Notes under the pieces: generated by a model
Database searches by the model: none
Told to the model about the DNA's origin: nothing
The model's input: the letters and a program-made list of their open reading frames with translations, nothing else
Assembly (NCBI GenBank): GCA_934045075.1
Contig: OW203726.1
Coordinates: 6,395,535 to 6,459,534, forward strand
Reading direction: 5' to 3'
Source: Yponomeuta sedellus
Taxonomy: Eukaryota; Arthropoda; Insecta; Lepidoptera; Yponomeutidae
DNA: 64,000 nt
Shown: in pieces, positions 46,462 through 57,415 of the stretch
Layout: every line of letters begins with the position of its first letter
Position numbering within the stretch: the first letter of the stretch is position 1
Translations under genes and position numbers: made by a program

Positions 46462-46828
46462 ATAATATTATTATATTATATTATTTTATATTATATTATA
46501 TTATATTATATTATATTATATTATATTATATTATATTATATTATATTATATTATATTATATTATATTATATTATATTATATTATATTATATTATATTATA
46601 TTATATTATATTATATTATATTATATTATATTATATTATATTATATTATATTATATTATATTATATTATATTATATTATATTATATTATATTATATTATA
46701 TTATATTATATTATATTATATTATATTATATTATATTATATTATATTATATTATATTATATTATATTATATTATATTATATTATATTATATTATATTATA
46801 TTATATTATATTATATTATATTATATTA
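46462..46828. repeat. (TTATA)n pentanucleotide array
   Basis: About 360 bp of almost perfect TTATA units, roughly 70 copies, start with a few imperfect units near 46462-46495. The 171-residue open frame across it (ILYYI repeats) is an artefact. Both flanks are copies of the same Helitron segment. Confidence 0.98.
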
Positions 46829-47171
46829 CATATATAGTAGGGACCCAAAAATTACGAACTGCCATACAAACTTTCAACCCTTATTTCACCCCCTCGCTGG
46901 TCGAAATTTTAAAAACGCTAGAACAAATGTTTAATTATTTCTTATCAAGTACTTAAATATAAAGTTTCATGGTTTTATCTTTTAAATTTAATAAATCCCA
47001 TACAAACTTTCAACCTCTTATCCCTATTTTTCGCAATAAAAGGTAGCCTTTGTCCTTTCTCAGGGTCCAAAGATTGTCTGTGACAAATTTCATCAAAATC
47101 GGTTGAGAGGTTTAAGCGGGAAAGCGTAACAGACAGACAGAGTTACTTTCGCATTTATAATATTAGTAGGG

Positions 47172-47325
47172 ATAACATAATCTCACGTCTGTATCCCAGC
47201 GGGGTAGGCAGAGACCAGGGACTGCCACTTGCCACGATCCTGACAGATCACCTTCGCTTCATCAATGTTCATAAATCTTTGCATGCACACATGCCGGTTC
47301 CGGGTACTTTTTATATTCCCTATTG
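47172..47325 (-). repeat. Non-LTR retrotransposon 3' coding remnant (family R8)
   Basis: Minus-strand copy containing GCATGTGTGCATGCAAAGAT and CAGGATCGTGGCAAGTGGCA. It abuts the 5' end of the Helitron-like element at 47166. Confidence 0.5.
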
Positions 47326-47359
47326 CTAATATATCCCCTATTTGGACGATGTATGTAAT

Positions 47360-47485
47360 TAATTACAATCCTCTACTAACCCGGACTTGGCCCTCGTGTT
47401 GGAGTATGGCTTAACCTTCCTGTGATGCAGGAAAACCAGTCGGGACTTTCCAGCAGTGGGGGGCATAGAAAGTTGATATCTTAAT
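47360..47485 (-). repeat. R5 fragment
   Basis: Only the tail-side third is present: TACTAACCCGGACTTGGCCC to AGTGGGGGGCATAG. Confidence 0.6.
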
Positions 47486-47799
47486 TTACTTATAAACAAC
47501 CTCACACATGTAATTTATGACAATAAATATATTATTGATGGGTCCCCTACGTAGTTTCGATAGCCGTTGTTGCGACAAACGTTGTATCGATTTTTTTTCC
47601 CGCTGCCTCATAAGTTCGAAAGCTTAGGGACTCGAATGCTGTAGTAGCGACAGACGCTGTTTCGAAAAACATTTTCACTGCCTCGTACGCTTGAATGCTT
47701 TTATATAAGTAACGGTATGTAAGTGTATTATTATTAAGTATAAGTATGTATCAATATTCAAATTTGCACTGGCTACCCGTCTTTCTAATTTCCTTCAGC

Positions 47800-47930
47800 A
47801 ACTTTCCATCGTAAGGTTGTCTGGAAGAAATTGCTTGTAGCAATAAGGCCGCCAATTGTACAATGTATATTTGCAATTGTTTTGTATTTGTTGTTTTTCC
47901 AGTGTACAACAAAGAATATTCTTATCTTAT
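47800..47930 (+). repeat. LINE 3' end with TCTTA tail
   Basis: GTAAGGTTGTCTGGAAGAAA, AATAAGGCCGCCAATTGTAC and ATATTCTTATCTTATCT. It sits within the long-TIR element at 47539. Confidence 0.6.
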
Positions 47931-48332
47931 CTCGAATGCTTGTTTGTTTTTTAACTTTGTTTCTACACTTTATTGCACAATAAAACTCAAACAACGTACA
48001 ATGTGATAACAATTACGTACTCGTACACCTTCGCTCCATCAACGTTCAATAGTCATATAGTTCTGTTATTGTTGGCAATTAATAGCCTTATAAACCTTTT
48101 TTGTGCATAGATACATTTTCTTTGTAATGCTGGTTTTAAAAATACTCGAAACTTGATACCACTTCAGTAGTAATTGTTATAGATCAGTACTAGATTTTGT
48201 GTTACATGTAGAAAATTGGTTAAATAATAATAAATGTAGATTTAAAGTAAATTTGTTTTGTTTTATTCACTACTTGATTTATTTATACGCATTAAGACTG
48301 AATGAATCGAAATGACAAGCATTCGAGCGTAT

Positions 48333-48690
48333 CATTCGTTATCAACCCTTGTCCCCACTGCTGGGGCACGGGTCTCTTCCTGCATCGCAGGAAGGCCATA
48401 CTCCACCACGGGGGCCAAGTCCGGGTTGGTGGAGGATTGTAAGACAGTGGCGGGCCTTACTGTCAGAAGTTATCAAGCCGCCCATATGGCCTCTGACATG
48501 GCATAACGACTGCCATTATATGACAGCCGGCACCAACGACTTAACGTGCCTTGCGATGCACGGAAGCGGTCGGAAAAATGCCACTAGTGGTAGTCACGGG
48601 ACGCTCACCCATCCCATATCTGACCGCATCTGTTGTTGCTTTAACAAGTGATTGATTCCAATCACTTGGTTCGCCTAGGCCACGAGCGCT
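48333..48690 (+). repeat. R5 dispersed repeat copy inside a long-TIR element
   Basis: Runs CATTCGTTATCAACCCTTGT to CCTAGGCCACGAGCG. Imperfect direct repeats (CATTCGAGCGTAT and CTTCGAGCGCAT) flank it. It splits the right terminal repeat of the element at 47539-48847. Confidence 0.82.
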
Positions 48691-49289
48691 TCGAGCGCAT
48701 GAGGCAGTGAAAATGTTTTTCGAAACAGCGTCTTTTGCCACTACAGCATTCGAATTCATTAAGCTTTCGAACTTATGAGGCAGCGGGAAAAAAAATCGAT
48801 ACAACGTTTGTCGCAACAACGGCTATCAAAACTACATAGGGAACCCATTATTGATTGATTGATATCTGGAGGTTGACCCTCTTTTAGCAGCTTTTTATTA
48901 TTTTGTTGTTACATTATGGGAATCGCACTTTGATCACACCAACTTTTACGCTGGTACGTATTTTTATAGAATGAAAGAATCATATCTGTCTGATCTGAAT
49001 AATTAATGTCGTTCGAAAGAATTTAAATTTTGTCGATGCATGCATACAATTTAAATAGATCCTATTCATTGTAAGAGAACCTAATTGGATTTTGATAAAT
49101 GCACGAAATGTAATTTTATTAATTGTGACGAAAATTAACTTTGTGATTTCTCCCAAATTATTAAATTATGCCTAAATTATCAACGTAAATAGAAAATTAA
49201 GTACTTCAGATTTATGTACTTTAATTTAAGTAGTTTAGATTTTAGAGATATTTTATGAAATGTAAAATAATTTGTGAAATAAAAGGCTA

Positions 49290-49320
<31 letters not shown>

Positions 49321-49325
49321 TATAT
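49290..49325. repeat. (ATT)n microsatellite
   Basis: About 10 ATT units. Similar short tracts at 24243-24259 and 55733-55755. Confidence 0.9.
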
Positions 49326-49740
49326 TGTAGAATTTATAAAAAATCATTCATCTTCACCTAAGACTGTTAAAAAGAAAAACCCGTTTATAAGGCTATCTGA
49401 CAGACAGAAAAAAAAAACTTATGTGCACCTATATTTCCTGCAGATCTGATTTATATATTTTTTTGCGAAAAGTAGGTTATTTACTTTTGAAACGTTAGCA
49501 ACCTATAACAGCGCAACGTCAATAAACTGCACCGTAGTTTGGCGACATTGACACTGATTAAAATATGTAATTATTTTTTCAGACTATGGAAAACAAAAAA
49601 AGTAGCATAAAGCGGCCTACGTAGGCTGTATGGGCCCAAATAGGTGAGCAAAAATCATCACTAAAGGCAGATTAGCATCAAAGACATCGCAGAGAGCGCA
49701 AGGTCGCTCATAGCTAGAAAGTACGATGTGCCACTTACGC

Positions 49741-49775
49741 TATTATTGACACTAGCCGGGCTAGTGTCAATAATA
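49741..49775. repeat. Perfect palindrome, 17-bp arms, 1-base loop
   Basis: TATTATTGACACTAGCC, G, and the exact reverse complement. It lies 350 bp upstream of the CdsA start codon. Confidence 0.97.
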
Positions 49776-50124
49776 ACGACGCGCGCGCGTAATTTTTTGG
49801 CAGCGAAAAGGAACAACATAACCACAACAATGGAGCCGAAATGCAGGTCGTCGCATAAACGTCCTGAGTGGTATCTGTCAGATTTTCCCTTTTCATTGGA
49901 CATCCCTATCATCTAAGCAATCGATTGAATAATTTAAATAGGTTGGCAACACACAATGAAAAAAAAAGTTTATTGATTGATTTTCGTTGACAAGGGAGGT
50001 GTTGACGAAAAACATCGCTCGGTTAACGTCGTTTGCGAGAAAATAGTACTTATAAAATTTAATGAAATCGTGTAAAACAAGTTCTCACTGAAGTGGCATT
50101 AGTCCTCTTTATTTTTCGACCAAA

Positions 50125-50205
50125 ATGAGCGAGCTGCGACAGCGGCGCGGAGAGGGAGACGGCAATGACAAAGACAAAGTGGAAACTGCCGGAGAATCGG
50201 ATCAT
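50125..50205 (+). CDS. CdsA: CDP-diacylglycerol synthase, exon 1 (start)
   Basis: The start codon at 50125 has the favourable context CAAAATGAG and is the first ATG after a gene-like upstream region. The exon encodes 27 residues, MSELRQRRGEGDGNDKDK followed by VETAGESDH: a short, hydrophilic, cytosolic N-terminus without signal peptide, as in animal CDS1/CDS2 enzymes. The donor is GTATTT, weaker than the other donors here. Phase 0 out joins GTTGATTCG of exon 2. The enzyme makes CDP-diacylglycerol from CTP and phosphatidate in the endoplasmic reticulum, feeding phosphatidylinositol synthesis. In Drosophila, CdsA limits PIP2 supply in photoreceptors (family knowledge). Confidence 0.8.
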
Positions 50206-50278
50206 GTATTTTCAGTTCCATATTTTATTTTAGTTTGTAAGCGTTTTTCCTGTGCCTAAACTAATCTTCTTCCTATAG

Positions 50279-50403
50279 GTTGATTCGGAAGAGGAGAAGA
50301 ACATAGAAGAGAAGTATGTCGATGAAATGGCTAAGAATCTGCCTCAAGGCACTGACAAAACACCTGAGATTCTGGACTCCGCTCTTTCTGGATTATCTTC
50401 CAG
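50279..50403 (+). CDS. CdsA: CDP-diacylglycerol synthase, exon 2
   Basis: The exon follows TTCCTATAG and ends before GTAGGT. It encodes [18 protein letters not shown], then [18 protein letters not shown], then SGLSS plus two bases. It is acidic and soluble and completes the cytosolic N-terminal tail. Phase 2 out; the AG pairs with the A at 50491 to give Arg. The preceding intron is 73 bp. Confidence 0.82.
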
Positions 50404-50490
50404 GTAGGTGTCTAATTTCTTAACTTCGTATGTTAAAATAGTAAGTAAAATAAAGAAGTTTTAGCATTATAAAGATTAATTTTTTTTTAG

Positions 50491-50587
50491 ATGGAGAAAC
50501 TGGGTGATTCGAGGCATATTCACTTGGCTGATGATTGGAGCTTTCTGTTTGCTTATTTATGGTGGTCCGCTGGCTCTAATGATCACG
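50491..50587 (+). CDS. CdsA: CDP-diacylglycerol synthase, exon 3 (first membrane segment)
   Basis: The exon encodes [18 protein letters not shown] then [14 protein letters not shown]. The basic WRNWVIRG boundary followed by about 24 hydrophobic residues is the first transmembrane helix, and the YGGPL turn is characteristic of eukaryotic CDS proteins. Acceptor TTTTTAG, donor GTAGGT, phase 0 out. The intron before it is 87 bp. Confidence 0.85.
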
Positions 50588-50843
50588 GTAGGTTTAATTT
50601 ATTTTTAGTTTTTATTTAAGAAAGCTTACGGTCATAAGGAAAATGTACCAATCAAAAGCTAACAACATGATGTCCCTAAAAACGGCACATAAACTTGTAG
50701 CTTTATTTTATGGAACTAGATATTTGTGAAGAATATTTAGTTAAAATGTAGAGAAACCCAAGATTTCTGATTTACTTCTTCATTCATACCCACATAACAT
50801 ACATTCAAATAGTAAGTATATGATGTTCTGTCTGTGTCACCAG

Positions 50844-51020
50844 GTACTGTGTGTACAAGTGAAGTGCTTCGAAGAAATCATAAACATTGGCTATGCTGTG
50901 TACCGAGTCCATGGTCTTCCTTGGTTCCGGTCCCTTTCCTGGTACTTCTTGCTGACATCCAACTACTTTTTCTATGGGGAAAATCTCATTGACTACTTTG
51001 GTGTCGTCATCAATAGAACG
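50844..51020 (+). CDS. CdsA: CDP-diacylglycerol synthase, exon 4
   Basis: Fifty-nine codons between CACCAG and GTGAGT. It encodes [18 protein letters not shown], then [19 protein letters not shown], then [15 protein letters not shown]. The KCFxEII, LPWFRxLSWYFLL and NYFFYGE phrases are near-invariant in animal CDS1/CDS2 (remembered family pattern). It covers the second membrane segment and the cytosol-facing aromatic loop. The ATG at 50820 lies in the intron and is not a start. The intron that follows is 11,624 bp, against 73-256 bp for the earlier three. Confidence 0.88.
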
Positions 51021-51115
51021 GTGAGTACTCTTTATATAAGCAGCCATATTAAATCTAATTGTTCCGTCCCAGCCTGCACCCAGAGAGGAATATTGGAGAT
51101 TAGCTATTAGCCAAC

Positions 51116-51296
51116 TTATCCCGCGGCTTGTTAGGGATAAAGATATTTTCCCCCACTAAAACGTAGCCTATGTGTTAAATCAGGGTGTCAGCTAACTGCA
51201 TACCAAATTTGATTTAAATCGCTCCAGCTGTTTAGACGTGAAGAAGTAACAAACATACACACTCACACACCCTCAACTTTATAATATTAATGTGAT
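51116..51296 (-). mobile_element. Lep1-type Helitron-like fragment in CdsA intron 4
   Basis: It shares the ACGTAGCCTATGTGTTAA, CGCTCCAGCTGTTTAGACG and CAACTTTATAATATTAATG blocks with the copies at 12712 and 28335, in reverse orientation. It lies about 100 bp after exon 4. Confidence 0.55.
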
Positions 51297-51299
51297 GTT

Positions 51300-52840
51300 A
51301 TGTCATTGCTGTCGAGTGCTGAGCCAAATACCTCACGTGTTCAGGTTTCCTCATAAACTTGTGTGTATGCGTTATAAAGACCCTAGCGGCAAATATTGTT
51401 TTGCCATATTAATTATTATTATTTGTAATTCAGGCAGCCAGTTATAGAACTGGTGTAGCCTGTATCCAGATGTACATTTGTGTTTAACTCCTTGTCTGTT
51501 TTGTTTCCTTTAGATATTTACCCAGTTTGTTTTTAAACATATTAATGCTTGTGGCTGTCACTATTTCTTCAGGGAGTTTGGCCTCCGTAATTGGCCTAGA
51601 ACTTATCCCTCAGACCTACTAAATATACATAATAAAATGTCATAAAAATTGGTGAAGGTTAACAAACACTGTGATATGAGATTTTTAAATTAGATAATTA
51701 TGATATAGCACATAGAAAGCCATGTTTCACAAATTCTTTCACCTCATTAAAACAGCGCATTGAATTAGCGGATTATTAAAGAAACTGACACATGCAGGTG
51801 TTAGTTCTAGACCTAAAAGAAAACTACTTTATTCATTATAAAATCCAGCAAAATCAATTTACATTTAATTTTGTTTAGTTTACTAGCAACATGAAAATTG
51901 TAACAGACATTCGGATGTACAATTTTCACCGTTATAGCAGAGGGTGTAAGTTTTACACTTGTTTAAGATCCCAATGTTTTGATAAGTCACTTATTGAAAT
52001 TTAAAATGTTCAAGAAATGATCGGCAATCAAATAAATAGATGCATTTCTTCAAAATAGGCGAAAAACAGTTCTACTTTAAAATAAAGTAATTACTAAGTA
52101 TCTGTCTCACTCTCTCCCTTTTGAGAAATTCAGAATCATTGAGAAATTCTCAATACAGTGGTCGCGAGACAATATTTTTGATTTCGTATTTTATTTTTAT
52201 GTTCCGTGTTTGTTTTATGTTTATTTTACGAAGCTTTTTGTGAATGTTGGTATTTTGTGATGCCTTTTTTTGACACCTTACCCCAGTCACTCCTGATGGT
52301 AAACGAAGACGAGGTCCATGTTACGCAGGTTAGGATATAGTATCTGGAAAAACAGAAGATGGCAACGCGCTTCACATCTTTGCCGTTCTTACTATAAGAG
52401 GGTTCACTTATCGCTTTGTGCGTATTGGCGAAATTTTCATGACAAATACGTGCATATCAGCCAGCCGTCTGGTTGTCCCATGAAAGAAAATGGGTACATT
52501 AGTTCATGTGGTCCCGTTACATACTTGCCAAAATACATCTTGTAGAAGACGGAACACTGTTTTTTTTAGCAAATCTAGCGTTTTTTTAGCAAGCGACCTT
52601 ACGACGGTGCTCTGGAGGCCGTAGCCTTGCATTTGTCAATTCCTCATCTCCAATTAGCCTGATATTTCGGCGCTCAAGAGCATCCAAAGCCGCAAGCCGG
52701 TACTTGACTGAACCATCCCAAAGGGGACTGCATTGACTCCATACATTATCCGACCTCCTGTGCTTGGTGCAGGTCCAAAATCTTAACCGATGTTTTTTTT
52801 TTTGTGAAAGAAACGAATATAGAATAAATAAATTGCAATT
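51300..52840. other. CdsA intron 4, no gene seen
   Basis: Contains LINE-like scraps (51500-51620, CAGTTTGTTTTTAAACATATT...GAGTTTGGCCTCC; 52600-52790, GAGCATCCAAAGCCG...CATTGACTCC) with no intact frame. Confidence 0.45.
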
Positions 52841-52842
52841 GC

Positions 52843-53200
52843 GAAGCCCTCGTGGCCTAGTCGAACCGAGTGATTAGAATTAATCACAACAGGCGCGGTC
52901 AGGTGCAGGATGGTTGCCCGTCCCGTGACTACCGCTAGTGGCATTTTTCCGAGCGCTTCCGTGCTTCGTAAGGCACGTTAAGCCGTTGCTTGGTGCCGGC
53001 TGTTGTAATGGCAGTAGTTTAATCCATGTCAGAGGCCTTATGGGCGGCTTGATAACTTCTGACAGTAAGGCCCGCCACTGTCTTACAATCCTCCACCAAC
53101 CCTGACTTGACCCCAGTGATGGAGTACGGCGTAATCTTCCTGCGATGCAGGAAGAGGTCTGCCCCAGCAGTGATTTGATATCACAAGGGTTGATACTGAA
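52843..53200 (-). repeat. R5 dispersed repeat copy in CdsA intron 4
   Basis: Runs AAGCCCTCGTGGCCTAGTCG to CACAAGGGTTGATA. Part of the palindrome is deleted (TTAGAATTAATCACAACAGG). Confidence 0.8.
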
Positions 53201-53417
53201 ATAGCAATGATTATTTCCTCCTAGCAAACTGAACCAATATACCGCGACTGGTGCAACAATCGCGCTGTGGCTTACAACACTTAGCCTTTGATTTTACTGT
53301 TTACTACAGTTACAATGTCCGTTATATGAAGGTACTTACCTGCCTACCTACCACAGTTGCATTGCATATTCATACAAATGATGATTGTTTTATTGTATTA
53401 TGAATGACTAAACTAAT

Positions 53418-53488
53418 AACCTTGCGCTATGGCGCTCATTAGGGGAGGGCCATGTCCAGCAGTGGGCTAATATAGCCTGAAGAAGAAG
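53418..53488 (+). mobile_element. RTE 3' tail, 71-bp insertion
   Basis: The same tail as at 31960 (TTGCGCTATGGCGCTCATTA to CTGAAGAAGAAG), flanked by AAACTAAT at 53410-53417 and 53489-53496. Confidence 0.72.
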
Positions 53489-54229
53489 AAACTAATTAAT
53501 TTAGCAATTCGTTCGTTCTATACAAAGGCAAAAAGTAAGGTTTTTTTTTATCAGAGTACTATCGCTTTTCTTCTTCATACTATATACAGTATATCAGTAT
53601 ACCAAACATTTCGTAACGAAAACTTTATCGACTTATTGAAGTTTTTTTTTAGAAAACGATTTTGAGATGTCAATTAAAATCGTATAAGTAGCGTTAGTTT
53701 CAACTAACGTTGTACCAGGAGAACGCTGAAAAGTAGGCCTCTATTTTGTGCTAATATTCTTATATTTTCCATTTGAAGCTGGATAAAATAGTTCGCATTT
53801 ATGCCCATATTCGCATTTTATAAACGTTACCTTTCTTTCTTATTAATAAAATGAATAGATAGAAAATAAATAATGAATCAATCAATGTACCTCTAAAAGT
53901 ATAATCAGTTATATTATCGATATCGTACGATCGTCTGACTTTTATGCGATGTCGAACAACAACGTAGCATTTCTATTGCCGACTTGATAACTAGATAATG
54001 CCTCACGTAAACTTCATTCATGATTAAATTTTCGTCTACGGTTTGCCTGTCTAATCAAACTCAAACTCATACTCATTTTTTTTATTTACTAATAAACAAA
54101 ATGTTTATCGGAATTGTTAGTTTGACAATTAATAGATTATGTGGGGTTGAAGCTAACAAATAAACTTCATATGCTGCTTTTAAAATAGGTTTTAACTTTA
54201 TTTTAATTAACCGAATATAATATAGATAG

Positions 54230-54360
54230 ATAAAGATAGATAGAGAACACTTTATTGTACATAAAAATGGAAAGTACACAGATATGTCTTAACCTTAGAG
54301 TACAGACGGCGGCCTTATCACTAAAAGTGATCTCTTCCAGACAACCTTTGGATGAACTGG
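54230..54360 (-). repeat. LINE 3' end
   Basis: Reverse of the block at 3110: the (TAGA)n start, AGAGAACACTTTATTGTACA, GGCGGCCTTATCACTAAAAG and CTTCCAGACAACCTTTGGAT. Confidence 0.6.
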
Positions 54361-54369
54361 ACTAATACA

Positions 54370-56440
54370 TTAGAGAAGGATATAAAAGTAGATGTACAAA
54401 AAAAACATATAAAACGATAATTTCAGAGGTAGGTAGGTACCTATATAAATACATGCCTAAATAACAGTGAATAAAATATAATCAGCGAAGTATTTCACGT
54501 CATGTACAGGGGTTGTATTTACTAATGACGAAACAACCTCCAGTTTCAGCTAAACTGCAAAGTACAACAAAAAATAACTTAAGTTAAAAAAATTTAGTTT
54601 GGTTAATAAAGTGATGCCTACTCCATCCTAGAGTAAATAATCCTATAAACATGTCTAAAAAAAACTATATTTTTTTATTTGCTGTCAATTAATGGTTCAT
54701 AAACAAAACATGAGAAAGGAATTTTCAATAAAAATAAACATGTGGTCCTCATCAACATTTAATCAAAACATTCTTAATTGGAACGCAATAGGTACAAAAA
54801 TCCGGGTTTCTGCCTACCGTTGAAACATTTACAACATACAATAAAGAATAATGATTTATGAAAAGTGCCTGATATTCGCTTTCTACAGACGCAAACAATA
54901 AAAATGCTTGAATTTTAAACAAAAAAACTGTACATTTATAGGCCCAAACCAGAAACATTTCCGAAAAATTATATACTTTGTTGGTTACACTAGCTTCTGT
55001 ACTTATCGTTACATTTTCCTATGTGTGCACCCCTACAAAATCCTGGTTACGTCTGTTTTATTGCGGAACAACTCTGTAACCAGACAGCCTCATTTTTCGA
55101 CCTGATCTGATTACACTATCCGGCTATGGCCTTGAAGTGTTTGGTAATTTAGTTTCCCATTTATGACTAAGGTCCTGTTTGCTGGAAGCCCCTACTGGCT
55201 GTAAACCCCTATTGTAACGAAGCCTATCCAAGTATCCAGTCGTTCAAGGGTAACGTTGACACTTATGAAGAGTTTCAGTGCGCGCCTGAAAAACCTGCTT
55301 TTAGAAACGCTGTCACTAATATGACCGATAATCGAGTGGATAACATAATTATTATATAACTATGGTACCTTACTCTATCTGTCTGCTGATAGTAGTTGTC
55401 GTGATAACTAAATTGATTAGGTGCTTTACTTAATGAACATTAAGATATGAGACTCTGATTTTTATGTTTTGTGGGATTTATCAGCTGCTAACGAAGACAC
55501 ACCGAACGATGGGAGAAGGCCTGTGTCTCGTGAATGACTCGCTATGTCAAAGTCGAAATGTCTTTATAGTGGCGCAGAAACTGCGACTTAAATGTAACAA
55601 CTACTCGTGTTACTCGTATAACTGGATATTTCTATCTAGAATAGAAGCGTAGAAGGTCTCAAAAACGACATTTGAGCTAATGATCTTCAAAACAATGTCA
55701 CCTAGACGGTAGAGAATGAGTTACTAAATTATTATTAATTATTATTATTATTAAATTCTTTACTGTACCTGTAAAGATTATACAATTGGCGGGCTTAATA
55801 CTAAGTAGTATTTTATTCTAGCCAACCAACCGGTGACGTGGAGAAGGTGGGGTAGTCACAAACGGTGAGGTGATATTTTATTGTCAAATATCTTTTTTAA
55901 TAAAATAGCTCTCAATTAGAATAACGAGATCGTTTCTGACAAAACAACTCCAATCGCAGGATAAGAGTTATAGTGAAACTGTCAAGAGGTGTCAGTTGTC
56001 CAAAGAGCACACAAAAAAACATGTGGTGAGTCTTTAAAATGCATAGTTGTTCAATAGAGCCATATTAGTCCTGTAATGGTCGTTTTGTTCACACTATCGC
56101 TAGTCTAGAAACCAATCGTACTGAAATGGTAACCCGTGCTACTTAAACTCGGCAACTCGCGCGACTCGATCTTCTTCGGGAGAGATGCCTGTTAAATTAT
56201 CGCGGGCAATACCCAATAGCAGTACCCCTGGAATGACATAATACTGCAATTGCTTTGTACCATCGTCGTGCTTATATATGAAAAACTATGTGACTATTAG
56301 ACTAGGGTCTGTTAGTTTATGAGACCCGGTTACCCGAGTCTTTTCAATTTTGGGATTTAATTATGAGAGTATAAATTATTATTATAAAACTTGGAACTCA
56401 TGTATTGAACTCTGTTGAGCACAGACATGTTTGTCAACAA
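54370..56440. other. CdsA intron 4, no gene seen
   Basis: Unassigned AT-rich DNA with one (ATT)n tract. Short frames only. Confidence 0.5.
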
Positions 56441-56449
56441 AATAGTATT

Positions 56450-56845
56450 GGCCTTTTTGCATCTACTTAATGAGATGATTTATATAGCGTCCAGTGGTAT
56501 CTTCACTCACACTAGATGGGTGAAGGGACCACTCCGACGCTGTAGTGCCTGGGTCATGGTTTTATAGATGGTGTAGGCTTGCCCAGCACCTATACCATCC
56601 TGACAACTTGGTCGGCCTAGCCCACAGGAAAGACTAGTCAATACGTGCGGAGCCAACCAAGCCGCGGGTTTCCTCACGATGTTTTCCTTCGCCGTTAGCG
56701 TGTGGTATTGCGACTGCAAATTCGCAAATGTACGTAACTTTGAAATTAAACAAAGTCATTGGTACATGCCCGCACTCGGGATCGAACCTGGGGCTCTCGC
56801 TTGCCAGTCTATGGTTCTACCCACTGAGCTACCACCGCTTTAACA
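56450..56845 (-). mobile_element. tRNA-derived SINE (SINE-R4), full copy
   Basis: Same structure as 14337-14742, with head AGCGGTGGTAGCTCAGTGGG on the minus strand. It lies in CdsA intron 4. Confidence 0.8.
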
Positions 56846-57415
56846 AAATAATCTAAAAATTACTCTTTATTATATAGCAGCAAGGGTTTTCTTCAGGGAT
56901 TTTATAGTTGAATCGTATACTATGCCACGTATAGGATGTATTGACATTTGCCGGTCCCTAAATCTTGGAAACGAAAGATTATGTTTATAAGTTCAAGGCC
57001 GATTTTCACCACTTATTAATGTTCACTTAACTGGCCATTTAAATTACTTTTGTGTGGAGAATTTCAGTCTAATGCTACTTGAGCCACATTTAAAAAAGTG
57101 ATGGAAGTCGCCTAAGCTTGCGTGTCTAATAACGTCTGCAAAATCGTCTAATGATCGGATTTTGCTGACGTGCGTACATAAGATTCTCATAAATATACTG
57201 CCTAAAAACTCCCTTGAAACTTTGTAAAAACTCTTTGAAGAAACTTTATAACGATGTGTTTCTTTATAGAGAAACACATCGTGAGGAAACCCGAGTGTCA
57301 GTGGTGTTCAACTACCTCAGTTCTGGAAATTGCCAATCCGTGAAGGGCACGCGTAGTAATTAAACCCATACTTTCTCTCTGAGAAAAGGTCCGTGCCTTT
57401 CAGTGGGACGTATTA

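Larger units (their letters stand above)
45148..47166 (-). mobile_element. Helitron-like element, about 2 kb, with helicase remnant
   Basis: Read on the minus strand it begins at about 47166 with CTACTAATATTATAAATGCG, the 5' terminus shared by Lep1-type lepidopteran Helitrons, and ends near 45150 with the GCGGGTACCAGC-type 3' end seen in shorter copies. Inside lie three to four diverged copies of a roughly 120-300 bp segment (CATACAAACTTTCAACC phrase at about 45995, 46155, 46290 and 46863), a (TTATA)n array, and a PIF1-helicase remnant near the 3' end. The final CTAT is degenerate against the usual CTRR end. Boundaries are inferred from family resemblance. Confidence 0.6.
47539..48847. mobile_element. 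DNA-transposon-like element with about 165-bp terminal inverted repeats
   Basis: The left arm 47539-47705 begins TGGGTCCCCTACGTAGTTTC; the right arm, read inward from 48847, begins TGGGTTCCCTATGTAGTTTT. Both contain GATAGCCGTTGTTGCGACAA and CGAAAAACATTTTCACTGCC. TTATTGA flanks both ends (47532-47538, 48848-48854), a 7-bp duplication. No transposase is present. The inside holds a LINE tail, and an R5 copy splits the right arm. Superfamily unassigned. Confidence 0.8.
48860..50120. other. CdsA upstream region
   Basis: AT-rich to 49500, then a more mixed stretch holding the 35-bp palindrome at 49741 and GCGCGCGCG at 49780. No TATA box stands out near the start codon. The promoter is probably in 49500-50120, by position only. 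Confidence 0.4.

Noticed and set aside
46419..46934. 171-residue open frame of ILYYI repeats
   Set aside because: It is simply the translation of the (TTATA)n array.
49661..49916. Overlapping 83- and 62-residue frames upstream of CdsA
   Set aside because: Both cross the perfect palindrome at 49741 and show no family motif; a small upstream exon cannot be excluded but is unsupported.
50820..51110. 96-residue frame with its own ATG
   Set aside because: It is CdsA exon 4 read through both splice sites.
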